From Citrobacter sp. Res13-Sevr-PEB04-36 (GTDB taxonomy: Bacteria; Pseudomonadota; Gammaproteobacteria; Enterobacterales; Enterobacteriaceae), in assembly GCF_015672735.1 (NCBI RefSeq), contig NZ_JADABY010000063.1, positions 16,314-80,313 of the forward strand: a stretch of 64,000 nucleotides of DNA, read 5' to 3'. Below, in pieces: positions 33,975-45,022 of this stretch. Each line of letters begins with the position of its first letter. The first letter of the stretch is position 1. The notes under the pieces were generated by a model that saw only the letters and a list, made by a program, of their open reading frames with translations, was not told the origin of the DNA and did not search any database. The translations under genes were made by a program, and so were the position numbers.

Positions 33975-34334
33975 ATGGTTTCCGCACTGATTACCGTCGC
34001 CGCCATTGCCTGGTGCCTACAGCTTGCGCTGGGCGGCTGGCAAATTTCCCGCTTTAATCGCGCGTTCGACAAGCTTTGTCAGCAGGGTCGGGTCGGCGTC
34101 GGGCGTTCCGGCGGACGTTTTAAACCGCGCGTTGTGGTCGCTATCGCTCTGGATGAGCAACAGCGGGTAACTGATACGTTATTTATGAAAGGTCTTACCG
34201 TATTCGCCAGACCAGCCAAAATTGCCCCGATAATGGGCAAACATCTTGATGAATTACAGCCTGATGTGATCTTTCCCCATGATCCTCTCTCCCAGAATGC
34301 ACTATCATTGGCGCTTAAACTGAAACATGGATAA
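33975..34334 (+). CDS. gutM: glucitol operon activator GutM
   Basis: GutM activates the srl operon in E. coli. The 119-residue protein has a hydrophobic N-terminal segment (about residues 3-20, MVSALITVAAIAWCLQLALGG) followed by a basic, soluble domain, as in the E. coli protein. AAGGAG sits 8 bases before the ATG. Its DNA contact mode is not evident from the sequence. An ERIC-like element separates it from srlR. Confidence 0.92.
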   Translation: MVSALITVAAIAWCLQLALGGWQISRFNRAFDKLCQQGRVGVGRSGGRFKPRVVVAIALDEQQRVTDTLFMKGLTVFARPAKIAPIMGKHLDELQPDVIFPHDPLSQNALSLALKLKHG

Positions 34335-34380
34335 TTTCGTTATGAATGCTATTAGCTTGCGAAATTATCATTTTGCAACC

Positions 34381-34517
<137 letters not shown>

Positions 34518-34540
34518 CATAAGTCAGGGTAATCACGCCT

Positions 34541-35314
34541 ATGAAACCTCGTCAGCGTCAGGCTGCCATACTGGAGCATCTGCAAAAGCAGGGAAAATGC
34601 TCGGTTGAAGAACTGGCCCACTACTTTGACACAACCGGCACGACCATTCGCAAAGACCTGGTCACTCTGGAAAATGCCGGCACCGTCATTCGTACCTATG
34701 GCGGCGTAGTATTAAACAAAGACGAATCTGACCCGCCCATCGATCACAAAACGCTAATCAACACGCATAAAAAAGAGCAAATTGCCGAAGCCGCCGTGCG
34801 CTTTATTCACGACGGCGACTCAATCATTCTCGACGCGGGCAGCACCGTTTTGCAGATGGTGCCGATGCTCACCCGCTTTAGCAACATCACCGTGATGACC
34901 AACAGCCTGCACATTGTTAACGCCCTTTCGGAGCTGGACAACGAGCAAACTATCCTGATGCCCGGCGGTACGTTTCGCAAAAAATCGGCGTCATTTCACG
35001 GACAGCTGGCAGAAAATGCCTTTGAGCAGTTCAGCTTTGATAAACTCTTCATGGGGACCGACGGCATCGATCTGAATGCGGGCGTGACCACCTTTAATGA
35101 GGTCTATACCGTCAGCAAGGCGATGTGCAATGCCGCTCGCGAAGTCATTCTAATGGCGGACTCGTCGAAATTCGGGCGCAAAAGCCCCAATGTGGTATGC
35201 AGTCTGGAAAGCGTCGACAAGCTGATTACCGATGCGGGCATTGACCCTGCATTTCGTCAGGCGCTGGAAGCAAAAGGGATAGAAGTGATCATAACCGGAG
35301 AAACCAATGAGTGA
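34541..35314 (+). CDS. srlR: DeoR-family sorbitol repressor SrlR
   Basis: SrlR (GutR) represses the srl operon in the absence of sorbitol. The 257-residue protein has the DeoR helix-turn-helix (residues about 1-55, with [21 protein letters not shown]) and a sugar-phosphate sensor domain with [10 protein letters not shown] and [12 protein letters not shown]. It overlaps gutQ by 8 bases. Confidence 0.95.
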   Translation: MKPRQRQAAILEHLQKQGKCSVEELAHYFDTTGTTIRKDLVTLENAGTVIRTYGGVVLNKDESDPPIDHKTLINTHKKEQIAEAAVRFIHDGDSIILDAGSTVLQMVPMLTRFSNITVMTNSLHIVNALSELDNEQTILMPGGTFRKKSASFHGQLAENAFEQFSFDKLFMGTDGIDLNAGVTTFNEVYTVSKAMCNAAREVILMADSSKFGRKSPNVVCSLESVDKLITDAGIDPAFRQALEAKGIEVIITGETNE

Positions 35315-36272
35315 TGCACTACTGAATGCTGGCCGTCAGACGTTAATGCTGGAACTTCAGGAAGCCAGCCGACTGCCAGAGCGCCTCGGCGATGACTTTG
35401 TTCGCGCCGCCAATACTATCATCCACTGCGAAGGCAAAGTGATTGTCTCCGGAATTGGTAAATCTGGCCATATTGGCAAAAAAATCGCCGCGACCCTCGC
35501 CAGCACCGGCACTCCTGCGTTCTTCGTGCATCCAGCGGAAGCATTGCACGGCGACTTAGGCATGATTGAAAGCCGCGATGTGATGCTCTTCATCTCCTAC
35601 TCCGGCGGCGCAAAAGAGCTGGATCTCATCATTCCGCGTCTGGAAGACAAATCCGTCGCGCTGCTGGCAATGACCGGAAAACCGACCTCGCCATTAGGTC
35701 TGGCCGCCAAAGCCGTACTGGATATCTCGGTTGAACGTGAAGCCTGTCCAATGCGTCTGGCACCCACCTCCAGCACCGTCAACACCCTGATGATGGGCGA
35801 TGCGCTGGCAATTGCCGTGATGCAAGCTCGCGGTTTTAACGAAGAAGACTTTGCGCGTTCTCATCCAGCCGGTGCGCTGGGCGCTCGTCTGTTAAACAAG
35901 GTGCACCACCTGATGCGCCGCGACGATGCCGTACCGCAGGTGACGCTCACCACCAGCGTTATGGACGCCATGCTGGAACTGAGCCGCACCGGTCTGGGTC
36001 TGGTGGCGGTCTGCGACGAGCAGTCTCTGGTGAAAGGTGTCTTTACTGACGGCGACCTGCGCCGTTGGCTGGTCGGTGGCGGCGCACTCAGCACTGAAGT
36101 TCGTGAAGCAATGACCCCGAATGGCGTCACGCTGCAGGCACAAAGCCGTGCGATTGACGCCAAAGAGGTTCTGATGAAGCGCAAAATCACTGCCGCACCG
36201 GTGGTGGATGAAAACGGCAAACTCACCGGCGCGATTAACCTGCAGGATTTTTATCAGGCAGGCATTCTCTAA
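35307..36272 (+). CDS. gutQ: D-arabinose 5-phosphate isomerase GutQ
   Basis: GutQ interconverts ribulose-5-phosphate and arabinose-5-phosphate, a paralogue of KdsD. The 321-residue protein has an N-terminal SIS domain ([25 protein letters not shown]) and two C-terminal CBS domains from about residue 205. It is the last gene of the srl operon and its end overlaps the convergent norR by 4 bases. Confidence 0.95.
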   Translation: MSDALLNAGRQTLMLELQEASRLPERLGDDFVRAANTIIHCEGKVIVSGIGKSGHIGKKIAATLASTGTPAFFVHPAEALHGDLGMIESRDVMLFISYSGGAKELDLIIPRLEDKSVALLAMTGKPTSPLGLAAKAVLDISVEREACPMRLAPTSSTVNTLMMGDALAIAVMQARGFNEEDFARSHPAGALGARLLNKVHHLMRRDDAVPQVTLTTSVMDAMLELSRTGLGLVAVCDEQSLVKGVFTDGDLRRWLVGGGALSTEVREAMTPNGVTLQAQSRAIDAKEVLMKRKITAAPVVDENGKLTGAINLQDFYQAGIL

Positions 36273-37792
36273 TCCTTCAGCCCCAGACGCTTCGCCAGCC
36301 GATGCAGGTTGGCGACGTCGGTTTCCAGCGCCCGCGCGCTTGCCGCCCAGCTATGGTTATTCTGCGCCAATGCCCGGCGGATCATCTCCCGCTGAAAAGA
36401 CTCCGTGGCTTCGCGCAGGTTGTGATTGAGCGGGATCTCCACCATAGCGTCGGCTTCAGCCTGCGGCGTATGTGCCTCTTCCTGTAGGGCAAAATGCTGC
36501 GGCTCCAGCACCACTTCATCCCCTGCCCTTGTCGCCCTCGCCAGCACCACCGCACGATGAATAGCATGTTCCAGCTCACGCACGTTACCCGGCCAGCCGT
36601 AGTTCAACAGATGACGACGCGCACCAGGGCTTAGCACCACGCGGGAAAGCCCCAGCCGCAGCCGGCACTGTTCGCAAAAATAACCTGCCAGCAAAACCAC
36701 ATCTTCACCGCGCTCACGCAGCGGCGGCACCGAAAGGGGAAAAACGCTCAGGCGGTGGAACAGGTCGGCGCGGAAATTCCCGGCCAACACCTCTTCGCGT
36801 AAATCACGGTTGGTGGCCGCCAGCACGCGAACATCCACCCGCAGGCTGCGATCGTCACCCACTCGCTGAATATCACCGTACTGCAACACGCGCAGCAGCT
36901 TGGCCTGCAACGCCAGTGACAGTTCGCCAATCTCGTCCAGGAACAGCGTGCCGTTGTCCGCCATTTCAAACTTGCCGCTACGGTTGCTGATGGCCCCGGT
37001 AAAGGCGCCTTTCACATGGCCAAACAATTCGCTTTCCGCGACGCTTTCTGGCAACGCGGCACAGTTGAGGTACACCAGCGGATTCACCGCACGCGGCGAG
37101 CCTTCATGGATTGCTTTCGCCACCAGCTCTTTCCCGGTTCCCGTTTCACCGCTGATTAAGACGTTAAGATCGGAGCCTGCGACAATCTCAATCTCTTTTT
37201 TCAGCTGCATCATATTAGGCGACAGGCCAATCATCTGCGTTTCCGTCACCTGTTCGAAAGCGGTGGACGAGCCCGGCAGCATATTCTGGCTTTCCAGCTG
37301 TTCAATCAGCAGCGCATTGCTCAGCGCCCCCGCCGCCAGTGCGGCAATCAACCTAAGCTCTTCATCGCTGAAGACATCGAACTGGTCTGGCTCCATGCCA
37401 TCCAGCGTCAGCGCGCCAATCAAATTTTGTCCGGCAAACAGCGGCAGCCCAATGCAGGCATGGACCTTCAGGCTTTCCTGGCCGGGGATCAGCCCATCGT
37501 ACGGATCGGGCAAATCGCTGTCGGCGGGAAAACGCACCACGTCCCCGGCGCGGGCAATCGCTTCCAGACGCGGATGCCCCTCCAGCGTAAAACGTCTGCC
37601 GAGAACATCCTGCGCCAGCCCGTCGATCGCCAGCGGAATAAACTGTCGTGATTCATAGCGCAGCAGCGCCGACGCATCACACTCCAGCACCTGACGCAGC
37701 GTGGTGATCAGGCGTTGAAAACGATCCTGATGCCCAATACCGCTTTGTAATTCAATGGCGATACCCGCCAGCACGTCAACGGAAAAACTCAT
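36269..37792 (-). CDS. norR: nitric oxide-responsive sigma-54 activator NorR
   Basis: NorR senses NO through a mononuclear iron in its N-terminal GAF domain and activates norVW with sigma-54. The 507-residue protein has the GAF domain (about 1-180), the AAA+ domain with Walker A GETGTGKE, the sigma-54 contact loop GAFTGA, and a C-terminal Fis-type helix-turn-helix. The start [16 protein letters not shown] matches E. coli; codons further upstream would run into the NorR binding sites. It diverges from norV. Confidence 0.95.
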   Translation of the reverse strand: MSFSVDVLAGIAIELQSGIGHQDRFQRLITTLRQVLECDASALLRYESRQFIPLAIDGLAQDVLGRRFTLEGHPRLEAIARAGDVVRFPADSDLPDPYDGLIPGQESLKVHACIGLPLFAGQNLIGALTLDGMEPDQFDVFSDEELRLIAALAAGALSNALLIEQLESQNMLPGSSTAFEQVTETQMIGLSPNMMQLKKEIEIVAGSDLNVLISGETGTGKELVAKAIHEGSPRAVNPLVYLNCAALPESVAESELFGHVKGAFTGAISNRSGKFEMADNGTLFLDEIGELSLALQAKLLRVLQYGDIQRVGDDRSLRVDVRVLAATNRDLREEVLAGNFRADLFHRLSVFPLSVPPLRERGEDVVLLAGYFCEQCRLRLGLSRVVLSPGARRHLLNYGWPGNVRELEHAIHRAVVLARATRAGDEVVLEPQHFALQEEAHTPQAEADAMVEIPLNHNLREATESFQREMIRRALAQNNHSWAASARALETDVANLHRLAKRLGLKD

Positions 37793-37804
37793 GGCTACCT
37801 CATT

Positions 37805-37860
37805 GTCATTTTGACAATGCATATTGTCATATTGACAACAAAAAGCATAGTCATTTTGAC
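37805..37860. promoter_or_regulatory. three NorR binding sites
   Basis: GTCATTTTGAC (37805-37815), GTCATATTGAC (37826-37836) and GTCATTTTGAC (37850-37860) fit the NorR consensus GT-N7-AC. Three sites upstream of norV is the known E. coli arrangement; they support assembly of the NorR hexamer. Confidence 0.93.
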
Positions 37861-37914
37861 AATCAATTTAGAGGGGTAAAACATTAAATTGTTATAAATC
37901 AATAAAATAAAAAG

Positions 37915-37931
37915 TTGGCACGCAACCTGCA
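37915..37931 (+). promoter_or_regulatory. sigma-54 promoter of norVW
   Basis: TTGGCACGCAACCTGCA has GG at -24 and GC at -12, ten bases apart, about 55 bases upstream of norV. Confidence 0.88.
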
Positions 37932-37983
37932 ATAAGCAAAACATCTTTTTTAGAAACACGCTAAATTAATTACTGAGGTTGCT

Positions 37984-39432
37984 ATGTCTATTCTGGTTAA
38001 AAATAACATTCATTGGGTTGGCCAACGTGACTGGGAAGTTCGTGATTTCCACGGGACCGAATACAAAACGCTGCGCGGTAGCAGCTACAACAGCTATCTT
38101 ATCCGTGAAGAAAAAAATGTCCTGATCGATACAGTAGACCACAAGTTTAGCCGTGAATTCGTGCAGAATCTGCGCAATGAAATTGACCTGGCAGATATTG
38201 ACTACATCATCATTAACCATGCAGAAGAAGACCACGCCGGTGCGCTGACCGAGCTGATGTCCTGCATCCCGGACACCCCGATTTACTGCACCGCTAACGC
38301 TATTGACTCCATCACCGGTCACCACCATCACCCGGAATGGAACTTCAACGTGGTAAAAACCGGTGACTCACTGGATATCGGTAACGGCAAACAGCTGATC
38401 TTCGTTGAAACCCCGATGCTGCACTGGCCGGACAGCATGATGACTTACATGACCGGTGACGCCGTGCTGTTCAGTAACGACGCCTTTGGTCAGCACTACT
38501 GTGACGAACGTCTGTTCAACGACGAAGTGGATCAGACTGAACTGTTCGAACAGTGCCAGCGCTACTACGCCAACATCCTGACGCCGTTCAGCCGCCTGGT
38601 CACGCCGAAAATCACGGAAATCCTCGGCTTCAACCTGCCGGTTGACATGATTGCCACCTCTCACGGTGTGGTATGGCGCGACAACCCAACGCAGATCGTT
38701 GAGATGTACCTGAAATGGGCGGCGGATTATCAGGAAGACCGCATCACCATTTTCTACGACACCATGTCCAACAACACCCGTATGATGGCCGACGCCATTG
38801 CCCAGGGCATCAACGAAGTTGACCCGAACGTGGCAGTGAAAATCTTTAACGTCGCCCGCAGCGATAAAAACGAAGTCCTGACAAACGTCTTCCGCTCTAA
38901 AGGCGTGCTGGTCGGTACTTCCACGATGAACAACGTGATGATGCCGAAGATCGCCGGTCTGGTCGAAGAGATGACCGGCCTGCGTTTTCGCAATAAACGC
39001 GCCAGCGCCTTCGGCTCACACGGCTGGAGCGGCGGTGCGGTAGACCGTCTGTCCACGCGTCTGCAGGATGCTGGTTTTGAAATGTCCCTGAGCCTGAAAG
39101 CCAAATGGCGCCCGGATCTGGATGCGCTGGAACTGTGCCGTCAGCACGGTCGTGAAATTGCACGTCAGTGGGCGCTCGCTCCACTGCCGGAAACCAGCGT
39201 CAAAGCCGCAACCAAAGAGGAAGAGTGCGCCTGTGCCGCCGCCGCGGCCGCTGACCTCGGACCTTGCATGCAATGCAGCGTTTGCCAGTGGATCTACGAT
39301 CCAGAGAAAGGTGAACCGCTGCAGGATGTCGCACCGGGTACACCGTGGAGCGACGTGCCGGAAAACTTCCTGTGCCCGGAATGTTCATTAGGCAAAGACG
39401 TCTTCGACGTACTGGCTACGGAGGCAAAATGA
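37984..39432 (+). CDS. norV: anaerobic nitric oxide reductase flavorubredoxin NorV
   Basis: NorV reduces NO to N2O anaerobically. The 482-residue protein has a metallo-beta-lactamase-like diiron domain ([10 protein letters not shown] and later SHGVVW), a flavodoxin domain (from about residue 255, [12 protein letters not shown]) and a C-terminal rubredoxin with CSVCQWIYD and CPECSLG. The linker before the rubredoxin is Cys/Ala-rich ([20 protein letters not shown]), unlike the E. coli linker as I recall it. It overlaps norW by 4 bases. Confidence 0.96.
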   Translation: MSILVKNNIHWVGQRDWEVRDFHGTEYKTLRGSSYNSYLIREEKNVLIDTVDHKFSREFVQNLRNEIDLADIDYIIINHAEEDHAGALTELMSCIPDTPIYCTANAIDSITGHHHHPEWNFNVVKTGDSLDIGNGKQLIFVETPMLHWPDSMMTYMTGDAVLFSNDAFGQHYCDERLFNDEVDQTELFEQCQRYYANILTPFSRLVTPKITEILGFNLPVDMIATSHGVVWRDNPTQIVEMYLKWAADYQEDRITIFYDTMSNNTRMMADAIAQGINEVDPNVAVKIFNVARSDKNEVLTNVFRSKGVLVGTSTMNNVMMPKIAGLVEEMTGLRFRNKRASAFGSHGWSGGAVDRLSTRLQDAGFEMSLSLKAKWRPDLDALELCRQHGREIARQWALAPLPETSVKAATKEEECACAAAAAADLGPCMQCSVCQWIYDPEKGEPLQDVAPGTPWSDVPENFLCPECSLGKDVFDVLATEAK

Positions 39433-40562
39433 GCCGCGGAATTGTCATTATTGGTTCGGGCTTCGCCGCCCGCCAGTTAGTCAAAAATATCCGTAAGCAG
39501 GATGCGACTGTCCCGCTGACCCTGATTGCCGCTGACAGCATCGACGAGTACAACAAGCCCGATCTCAGCCATGTTATCAGCCAGGCACAGCGTGCCGACG
39601 ACCTCACCCGCCAGTCGGCGGGGGAGTTTGCCGAACAGTTTAATTTGCGCCTGTTCCCGCACACCTGGGTGACCGACATCGATGCCGATGCTCACGTAGT
39701 GAAAAGCCAGGACAAGCAGTGGCAGTATGACAAGCTGGTGCTGGCTACGGGGGCATCAGCCTTTGTACCGCCGGTGACCGGACGTGAGTTAATGCTCACA
39801 CTGAACAGCCAGCAGGAGTATCGCGCCTGTGAAACGCAACTGCGCGATGCGCAGCGAGTCCTGATTGTTGGCGGTGGTTTGATTGGCAGCGAGCTGGCGA
39901 TGGATTTCTGCCGCGCCGGTAAAGCGGTAACGCTTATCGATAACGCCGCCAGCATTCTGGCCTCGTTAATGCCGCCAGAAGTCAGCAGCCGTTTGCAGCA
40001 TCGTCTGACCGATATGGGCGTACACCTGCTGCTGAAATCACAGTTGCAGAGTCTGGAGAAAACCAGCACCGGTATTCGCGCCACGCTCGATCGTAACCGC
40101 AGTGTAGAGGTTGATGCGGTGATTGCCGCAACCGGTCTGCGAGCAGAAACCGCGCTGGCGCGTCGCGCCGGGTTAACCATCAATCGCGGCGTTTGCGTCG
40201 ACAGCTATCTGCAAACCAGCCACCCGGATATTTACGCCCTCGGTGACTGCGCAGAAATTAATGGTCAGGTCCTGCCGTTCCTGCAGCCGATTCAGCTCAG
40301 CGCAATGTATCTGGCGAAAAACCTGCTCGGCGGCAATGCTCCGCTGAAACTGCCGGCCATGCTGGTAAAAATCAAAACGCCTGAGCTGCCATTACACCTG
40401 GCAGGGGAAACCCAGCGTCGCGATCTGAACTGGCATATTGCGGCTGAAGCAGAAGGTATGGTCGCCAGAGGAATGAACAGCGAAGGCCAACTGTGTGCCT
40501 TCGTGGTGAGCGAAGATCGTATGAAGGAGGCCTTCGCGCTGCTGAAAACACTGCCCGTGTAA
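39429..40562 (+). CDS. norW: NADH:flavorubredoxin reductase NorW
   Basis: NorW passes electrons from NADH to the rubredoxin domain of NorV. The 377-residue FAD protein has two dinucleotide-binding motifs, GSGFAARQL (about residue 9) and [14 protein letters not shown] (about 146), and the [11 protein letters not shown] motif. The start at 39429 overlaps the norV stop codon (ATGA) and gives the E. coli length. A terminator follows at 40650. Confidence 0.96.
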   Translation: MSRGIVIIGSGFAARQLVKNIRKQDATVPLTLIAADSIDEYNKPDLSHVISQAQRADDLTRQSAGEFAEQFNLRLFPHTWVTDIDADAHVVKSQDKQWQYDKLVLATGASAFVPPVTGRELMLTLNSQQEYRACETQLRDAQRVLIVGGGLIGSELAMDFCRAGKAVTLIDNAASILASLMPPEVSSRLQHRLTDMGVHLLLKSQLQSLEKTSTGIRATLDRNRSVEVDAVIAATGLRAETALARRAGLTINRGVCVDSYLQTSHPDIYALGDCAEINGQVLPFLQPIQLSAMYLAKNLLGGNAPLKLPAMLVKIKTPELPLHLAGETQRRDLNWHIAAEAEGMVARGMNSEGQLCAFVVSEDRMKEAFALLKTLPV

Positions 40563-40649
40563 ACAATGTTGTGCCATTGCTTGTTTTATTAACCTCACGC
40601 ACACGGATGTGTGTTGCCACTTGTCGGTATGCCCCGACTTGCTTTTCTT

Positions 40650-40675
40650 GCCCCGCCAGTCCCGGGGCTTTTTTT
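40650..40675 (+). terminator. norVW terminator
   Basis: The stem GCCCCG/CGGGGC with a 7-base loop is followed by seven T residues, just before the end of the convergent hypF. Confidence 0.85.
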
Positions 40676-40679
40676 ATTT

Positions 40680-42914
40680 TTACGGCAATGCCCGCGCCGC
40701 GGCAATCACGCCCTGCCCCAGCGACAATCCCCCATCCCCTGCCGGTAAACGCTGCGGGAACAGTAACGTAAAATCATGCAGATAAAACGCCAGACGGGCT
40801 GACAGCAAACGGTTATGCATCACGCCACCGCTAAATACCAGTGTCGTAATACCGCGCAACTGTGCCTGTTGGCGCATCAGCGTGGCAAACCCACGCGCCA
40901 GCGCATCATGGAAAGCCCAGGCGCGTTCAGGGGGGGTCGCCTGCCAGTTCAGCCACTGCTGCCAGAAAACCGCCAAATCCAACTGGTTGTTGTTAAGCGG
41001 TATGGCGACCGGGTGTTCAACGCCTGCACATTGTGACGCTAACGCCTCCAGCGCACAGGCGGCCTCGCCTTCATAGCTCAGGGATTGCGGTGCGCACTGC
41101 AGTGCGGCGGCAACTGCATCAAACAAGCGTCCACACGATGATGCCAACGGCGCGTTGATCCCACGCTCGATGGCGCGAGCCAGTACGCTCCAGTTTTGTT
41201 GCTGCACGAAAGCCGTTTCCGGATAACGCTGCCAGTCAGGCACAAAGCGCAGACACTGCGCCAGCAGATTGCGCCACGGCTGTTTTGCCGCCAGATCGCC
41301 ACCCACCAGCGCTACCGCGGGCAAGCCACCAAGGTGTTCGCATTCGCGATAATTCACCCGCAGGCACTCCCCGCCCCACAGCGCACCGTTTTCGCCCATG
41401 CCGATACCGTCCAGCGTCAGGGCAATGACATCGCCGCCGTTCAACGGCCAGCCGTGCTCAGCCAGGCACGCCGCAGCATGCGCATGATGATGCAGCACCG
41501 TTTCAATTGGCAACGTCATCTCACGGGCCCACTGGCTGGAAACGTAGCCCGGATGCGCGTCGCAGACGATACGCTGCGGGGTAAAATCATAAATATTCTG
41601 GATAAGATGCAGCGCATCGCGCCACTGATGCTGAATGCCATCATCGCTCAGGTCACCCAGATGCTGGCTAATCACCGCCTGTTCCCCCCGGACCAGACAG
41701 AAGGTATTTTTCAGATCCGCGCCTAAGCACAGCATCGGCGGCACGTCGCGAAAACCTGGCGGCAGCGCCACGGCATCCGGCACATAGCCCCGGGAACGGC
41801 GCAGCATCTCCCCACTTTCGCACACCACCGAGTCATCCATACGCTGCACAATCTCGCGGTTATGCAGCAAAAATCCGTCGGCAATGTCGTGCAAATCGTC
41901 CAGCGCCTGCGCATTGGTAATGGCCGGCGGCCTGCCGCTAAGGTTGCCGGAGGTCATCACCAGCGGCCTCTTCATCTCCTGCAACAGCAAATGCTGTAAC
42001 GGGTTGGCAGGCAGCATGACGCCGACCTCGGTAAGTCCTGGCGCAATCCCTTCGCACAGTGAAACCACATACTGTTTATTGACCAACACGATGGGGGCAG
42101 CGGGCGTAGTCAGCAAACGCCGTGCCGCTTCTGGCAGTCCGTCGTCACCCGGCAGCATTACCGCCAGCGGTTTAGCCGGGCGATGTTTACGCCGACGGAG
42201 CAGCGCCACGGCATTGTCGTTGCGCGCATCACAGACCAGATGAAACCCACCAATACCTTTAACCGCCACAATGCCGCCGGCTTTCAACCGCGTGACCGCC
42301 GCCTGTAGCGCCTGTTCTTTTTCCGCTCGCTCGTCTGCGCTTATCCACGCCAGATGCGGGCCACACGCCGGGCAGGCGACAGGCTGGGCATGAAAACGAC
42401 GATCATACGGATCGCGGTATTCAGCATCGCATTGTGGGCACAACGGGAATGAAGCCATGACGGTAAACGGACGGTCATACGGCATTGCGCGAATAATGGT
42501 GAAGCGCGGGCCGCAGTGGGTACAGTTGATAAAAGGGTAACGATAACGGCGTTCGCCGGGGGTGTTCATTTCAGCAAGACATTCAGGGCAGGTTGCGGCG
42601 TCCGGTACGATCTGCGTATTCATCGTTCCGCCAGCACTTTGGCGGATAGAGAAATCTGCGGGTCGTTGTTGCCAGACAAACGGCGCACTCTCGACGCTAT
42701 CAATCCGCGCCAGCGGCGGGCAGTGCTGATGCAGTTCGGCAATAAATTGCGCTGCATCTTCGAGCAAACGCACCACCACCCCGTCGCCGTCGTTACAGAC
42801 GTCGCCATGCAGCTGTAACCGCTGCGCCAGTTGCCAGACAAAGGGTCGGAACCCAACGCCCTGTACCTTACCGCGAATGCGCAGCTCTACACCGGAGTGG
42901 TTGCTTAGTGTCAT
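40680..42914 (-). CDS. hypF: [NiFe] hydrogenase maturation carbamoyltransferase HypF
   Basis: HypF converts carbamoyl phosphate and transfers the carbamoyl group to the HypE C-terminal cysteine, the source of the cyanide ligands. The 744-residue protein shows an acylphosphatase domain ([14 protein letters not shown]), two C-x2-C zinc-finger pairs (CPECLAEM...CTHCGPRF and CPQCDAEY...CPACGPHL), a YrdC-like domain, and a Kae1-like domain with [14 protein letters not shown]. hydN lies upstream and shares the formate-inducible promoter. Confidence 0.96.
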   Translation of the reverse strand: MTLSNHSGVELRIRGKVQGVGFRPFVWQLAQRLQLHGDVCNDGDGVVVRLLEDAAQFIAELHQHCPPLARIDSVESAPFVWQQRPADFSIRQSAGGTMNTQIVPDAATCPECLAEMNTPGERRYRYPFINCTHCGPRFTIIRAMPYDRPFTVMASFPLCPQCDAEYRDPYDRRFHAQPVACPACGPHLAWISADERAEKEQALQAAVTRLKAGGIVAVKGIGGFHLVCDARNDNAVALLRRRKHRPAKPLAVMLPGDDGLPEAARRLLTTPAAPIVLVNKQYVVSLCEGIAPGLTEVGVMLPANPLQHLLLQEMKRPLVMTSGNLSGRPPAITNAQALDDLHDIADGFLLHNREIVQRMDDSVVCESGEMLRRSRGYVPDAVALPPGFRDVPPMLCLGADLKNTFCLVRGEQAVISQHLGDLSDDGIQHQWRDALHLIQNIYDFTPQRIVCDAHPGYVSSQWAREMTLPIETVLHHHAHAAACLAEHGWPLNGGDVIALTLDGIGMGENGALWGGECLRVNYRECEHLGGLPAVALVGGDLAAKQPWRNLLAQCLRFVPDWQRYPETAFVQQQNWSVLARAIERGINAPLASSCGRLFDAVAAALQCAPQSLSYEGEAACALEALASQCAGVEHPVAIPLNNNQLDLAVFWQQWLNWQATPPERAWAFHDALARGFATLMRQQAQLRGITTLVFSGGVMHNRLLSARLAFYLHDFTLLFPQRLPAGDGGLSLGQGVIAAARALP

Positions 42915-42952
42915 GTTAAATTCCCGCGGTAGTGTATCCCTGAAATATCTGT

Positions 42953-43030
42953 TTGCCGGATGGCGGTTTCGTCTTATTCGGCCTACGTGTTATTGCCCTG
43001 TAGGCCTGATAAGCGTAGCGCCATCAGGCA
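42953..43030. repeat. BIME: two REP units between hydN and hypF
   Basis: TTGCCGGATGGCGG...CGGCCTAC (42953-42986) and GTAGGCCTGATAAGCGTAGC...CATCAGGCA (43000-43030) are opposed REP palindromes inside the hydN-hypF operon. Confidence 0.85.
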
Positions 43031-43055
43031 GGTATTTTACGCGGATTTTGGATAA

Positions 43056-43601
43056 TCAGAACAGCAAAGATGCGGTGGAGTCCAGCGCCGCACGACGACG
43101 TTTTTCCGCGCTCAGCTGCTCCAGTTTATTACGATCGACATAAATCAGCGCATGCGTCGGGCAGACTTCCATACAGGCTGGACCGGCTTCGCGAGTGTGA
43201 CACAGGTCGCATTTGTTGGCTTCGGCTTTTTCAGCACGCACGTTCAGACCCGCGCCGCTGTTACGAATAACCGGACGGACAACCACTTCCATTGCGCCAT
43301 AAGGACAAGCGACCACGCAGGTTTTACAGCCAATGCAGCGTTCCTGCATCACGTGGACAAAGCCTTTATCGCGGCTAATTGCACCGTTCGGGCAGACGTT
43401 GGCACACGGCGCATCTTCACACTGACGGCACAGCGTCGCGGTAGAGACGTTAACGCCTTTGATCACGTGAATGCGCGGTAAAAAGGTTTCAGGGGTCAGC
43501 GATGCGCAGTCCTGGTTATCCTGGTGGGATACCACGCAGGCCACTTCACAGGTACGGCAACCAATGCATTTATTGGCGTCTGCAATGATGAAACGGTTCA
43601 T
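43056..43601 (-). CDS. hydN: HydN, 4Fe-4S electron-transfer protein
   Basis: HydN is a polyferredoxin linked to formate dehydrogenase H and formate hydrogenlyase activity. The 181-residue protein has four cysteine clusters, among them CIGCRTCEVAC, CRQCEDAPCANVC and CIGCKTCVVAC, ligands for four 4Fe-4S centres. The start MNRFIIADANKC has GGAG upstream and matches E. coli. The C-terminus (ALDSTASLLF) differs from the E. coli form. It forms an operon with hypF. Confidence 0.94.
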   Translation of the reverse strand: MNRFIIADANKCIGCRTCEVACVVSHQDNQDCASLTPETFLPRIHVIKGVNVSTATLCRQCEDAPCANVCPNGAISRDKGFVHVMQERCIGCKTCVVACPYGAMEVVVRPVIRNSGAGLNVRAEKAEANKCDLCHTREAGPACMEVCPTHALIYVDRNKLEQLSAEKRRRAALDSTASLLF

Positions 43602-43637
43602 CAAATTCTCCAGCAATGACAGATTATCTGCCGAAGC

Positions 43638-43655
43638 ATTCATAAATCGTGCCAG
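43638..43655 (-). promoter_or_regulatory. sigma-54-like promoter of hydN-hypF
   Basis: On the minus strand CTGGCACGATTTATGAA has a perfect -24 element (CTGGCACG), but GA rather than GC at the -12 position. It lies about 40 bases upstream of hydN and downstream of the FhlA-type palindrome. Confidence 0.6.
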
Positions 43656-43709
43656 AATTTAATTAACTGTTATTAAAGGATTTTTATTTTAGATAGCACC
43701 GGTATCGCG

Positions 43710-43735
43710 TGTCATCGTCACTAGTGACGATGACA
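43710..43735. promoter_or_regulatory. 26-bp perfect palindrome, probable FhlA site
   Basis: TGTCATCGTCACT is followed directly by its reverse complement, giving a 26-bp perfect palindrome about 60 bp upstream of the hydN sigma-54-like promoter. TGTCAT/GTCA elements recur in the hyc and hyp control regions, so this is probably the FhlA upstream activating sequence. Confidence 0.7.
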
Positions 43736-43745
43736 AATGACAGCA

Positions 43746-44759
43746 TCAGCGTGAAAGTGTCGGAGCTAGAGAAGCACGAGGGATAAGCTCGCCGGTAAAG
43801 TTTTTCGCTGGCGTAAAGGCTCCGCCGTCCAGCATAAAGATCAGGCGTCCTATCGTTTCCTGGACCATCTCCGTGACCGGGATTTTGACGCTGGCAAGCG
43901 CCGGAATGGTGTACGGCGCAAGGGCTATATCATCGAAGCCAATCACCGACACCTGCGCGGGAATATTAATGCCCTGCTCGTGCAGCTGCTTCATCGCGCC
44001 AATCGCCATATCATCATTGCTGGCCACCAGCGCGGTGAAGTTTACCTTGCGTAAAAGTAAGGTTTTAACGCCTTCAGCGCCACAGGCTGGCGTCCATTTA
44101 CCCTTCACAATCAAATCATTATTCAACGGAATGCCGTGCTGCGCCAGCGCGTCTTTGTAACCGGAAAGTCGCTCCACGCCGGTGGGCGAATCCATCGAAC
44201 CGGTAATAAAAGCAATCTCAGTATGTCCGGCACGAATCAACTGCGTGACGGCATTAAAGCTGGTCTGTTTTTGATCGCACCAGACACAATGGCTGGTGTT
44301 TTTACGCAGCCGTCGGTTAAGCACCATAATGGGCTGGGGGTGCGCATCGATAATCTCGTCGATGTCATCCACACTGAGAAAACGCGGATAGATCATGACA
44401 GCGTCACAGCGCAGGTCGAGCAGATATTGAATCGCCTGACGCTCTTCCTCGGCACTATGTTTACCGTCGGCCAGCAGAAGCTGGCGTCCTTTATCCTCCG
44501 CCATACGCGCAGTGTGAAATAGCAACTCGCTAAAATAAACGCCGTGATACAGGGTGTTGGTCACTACCAGACCCAGCGTCTGCGTGCTCTTCGCCGCCAG
44601 GCTGCGCGCCAGCAAATTGGGACGATAGCCACTCTCGTCAATAGCCTGGAACACGCGGTCTTTGGTCTCCTGGCTGACGTAGCCGTTCCCCGAAAGCACC
44701 CGGGAAACCGTAGCTTTCGACACGCCAGCACGCTTCGCCACTTCCAGCATCGTGGTCAT
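43746..44759 (-). CDS. ascG: LacI-family repressor AscG
   Basis: AscG represses the divergent ascFB beta-glucoside genes. The 337-residue protein has the LacI helix-turn-helix at its N-terminus (MLEVAKRAGVSKATVSRVLSGNGYV) with hinge residues LLARSLAAKSTQTLG, then a periplasmic-binding-like sensor domain. The ATG at 44759 is preferred over 44768 because AGAGGG then lies at normal spacing. E. coli AscG is 336 residues. Confidence 0.95.
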   Translation of the reverse strand: MTTMLEVAKRAGVSKATVSRVLSGNGYVSQETKDRVFQAIDESGYRPNLLARSLAAKSTQTLGLVVTNTLYHGVYFSELLFHTARMAEDKGRQLLLADGKHSAEEERQAIQYLLDLRCDAVMIYPRFLSVDDIDEIIDAHPQPIMVLNRRLRKNTSHCVWCDQKQTSFNAVTQLIRAGHTEIAFITGSMDSPTGVERLSGYKDALAQHGIPLNNDLIVKGKWTPACGAEGVKTLLLRKVNFTALVASNDDMAIGAMKQLHEQGINIPAQVSVIGFDDIALAPYTIPALASVKIPVTEMVQETIGRLIFMLDGGAFTPAKNFTGELIPRASLAPTLSR

Positions 44760-44848
44760 ATTACTCATCCCTCTTTACTCAATGTGCCGCAGTGTACTGC
44801 ACCGTTTCGCCGCTGTCCTTGCTGCTCAATCGCAGAACGCGTTATCTG

Positions 44849-44864
44849 GTGATCGTAGTCACAA
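44849..44864. promoter_or_regulatory. CRP site in ascG/ascF intergenic region
   Basis: GGTGA-N6-TCACA matches the CRP consensus TGTGA-N6-TCACA with one mismatch. It lies in the divergent control region, as expected for a catabolite-controlled sugar operon. Confidence 0.7.
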
Positions 44865-44924
44865 ATACAAAAAATGATCAAAATATAATCTTGCACAAAT
44901 TACATAAATTAAACATTATTTTGT

Positions 44925-44937
44925 GGAACCGGTTTCC
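44925..44937. promoter_or_regulatory. AscG operator
   Basis: GGAACCGGTTTCC is a near-palindrome with the central CCGG of LacI/GalR-family operators. It lies about 85 bases upstream of ascF. Confidence 0.75.
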
Positions 44938-45022
44938 TATCAATGTTTCATCATCACCAACATAAGACGAAAATAAACGGTAAGACATTACCTACCCTAC
45001 TGATAAAACAGGATTAAATCCG

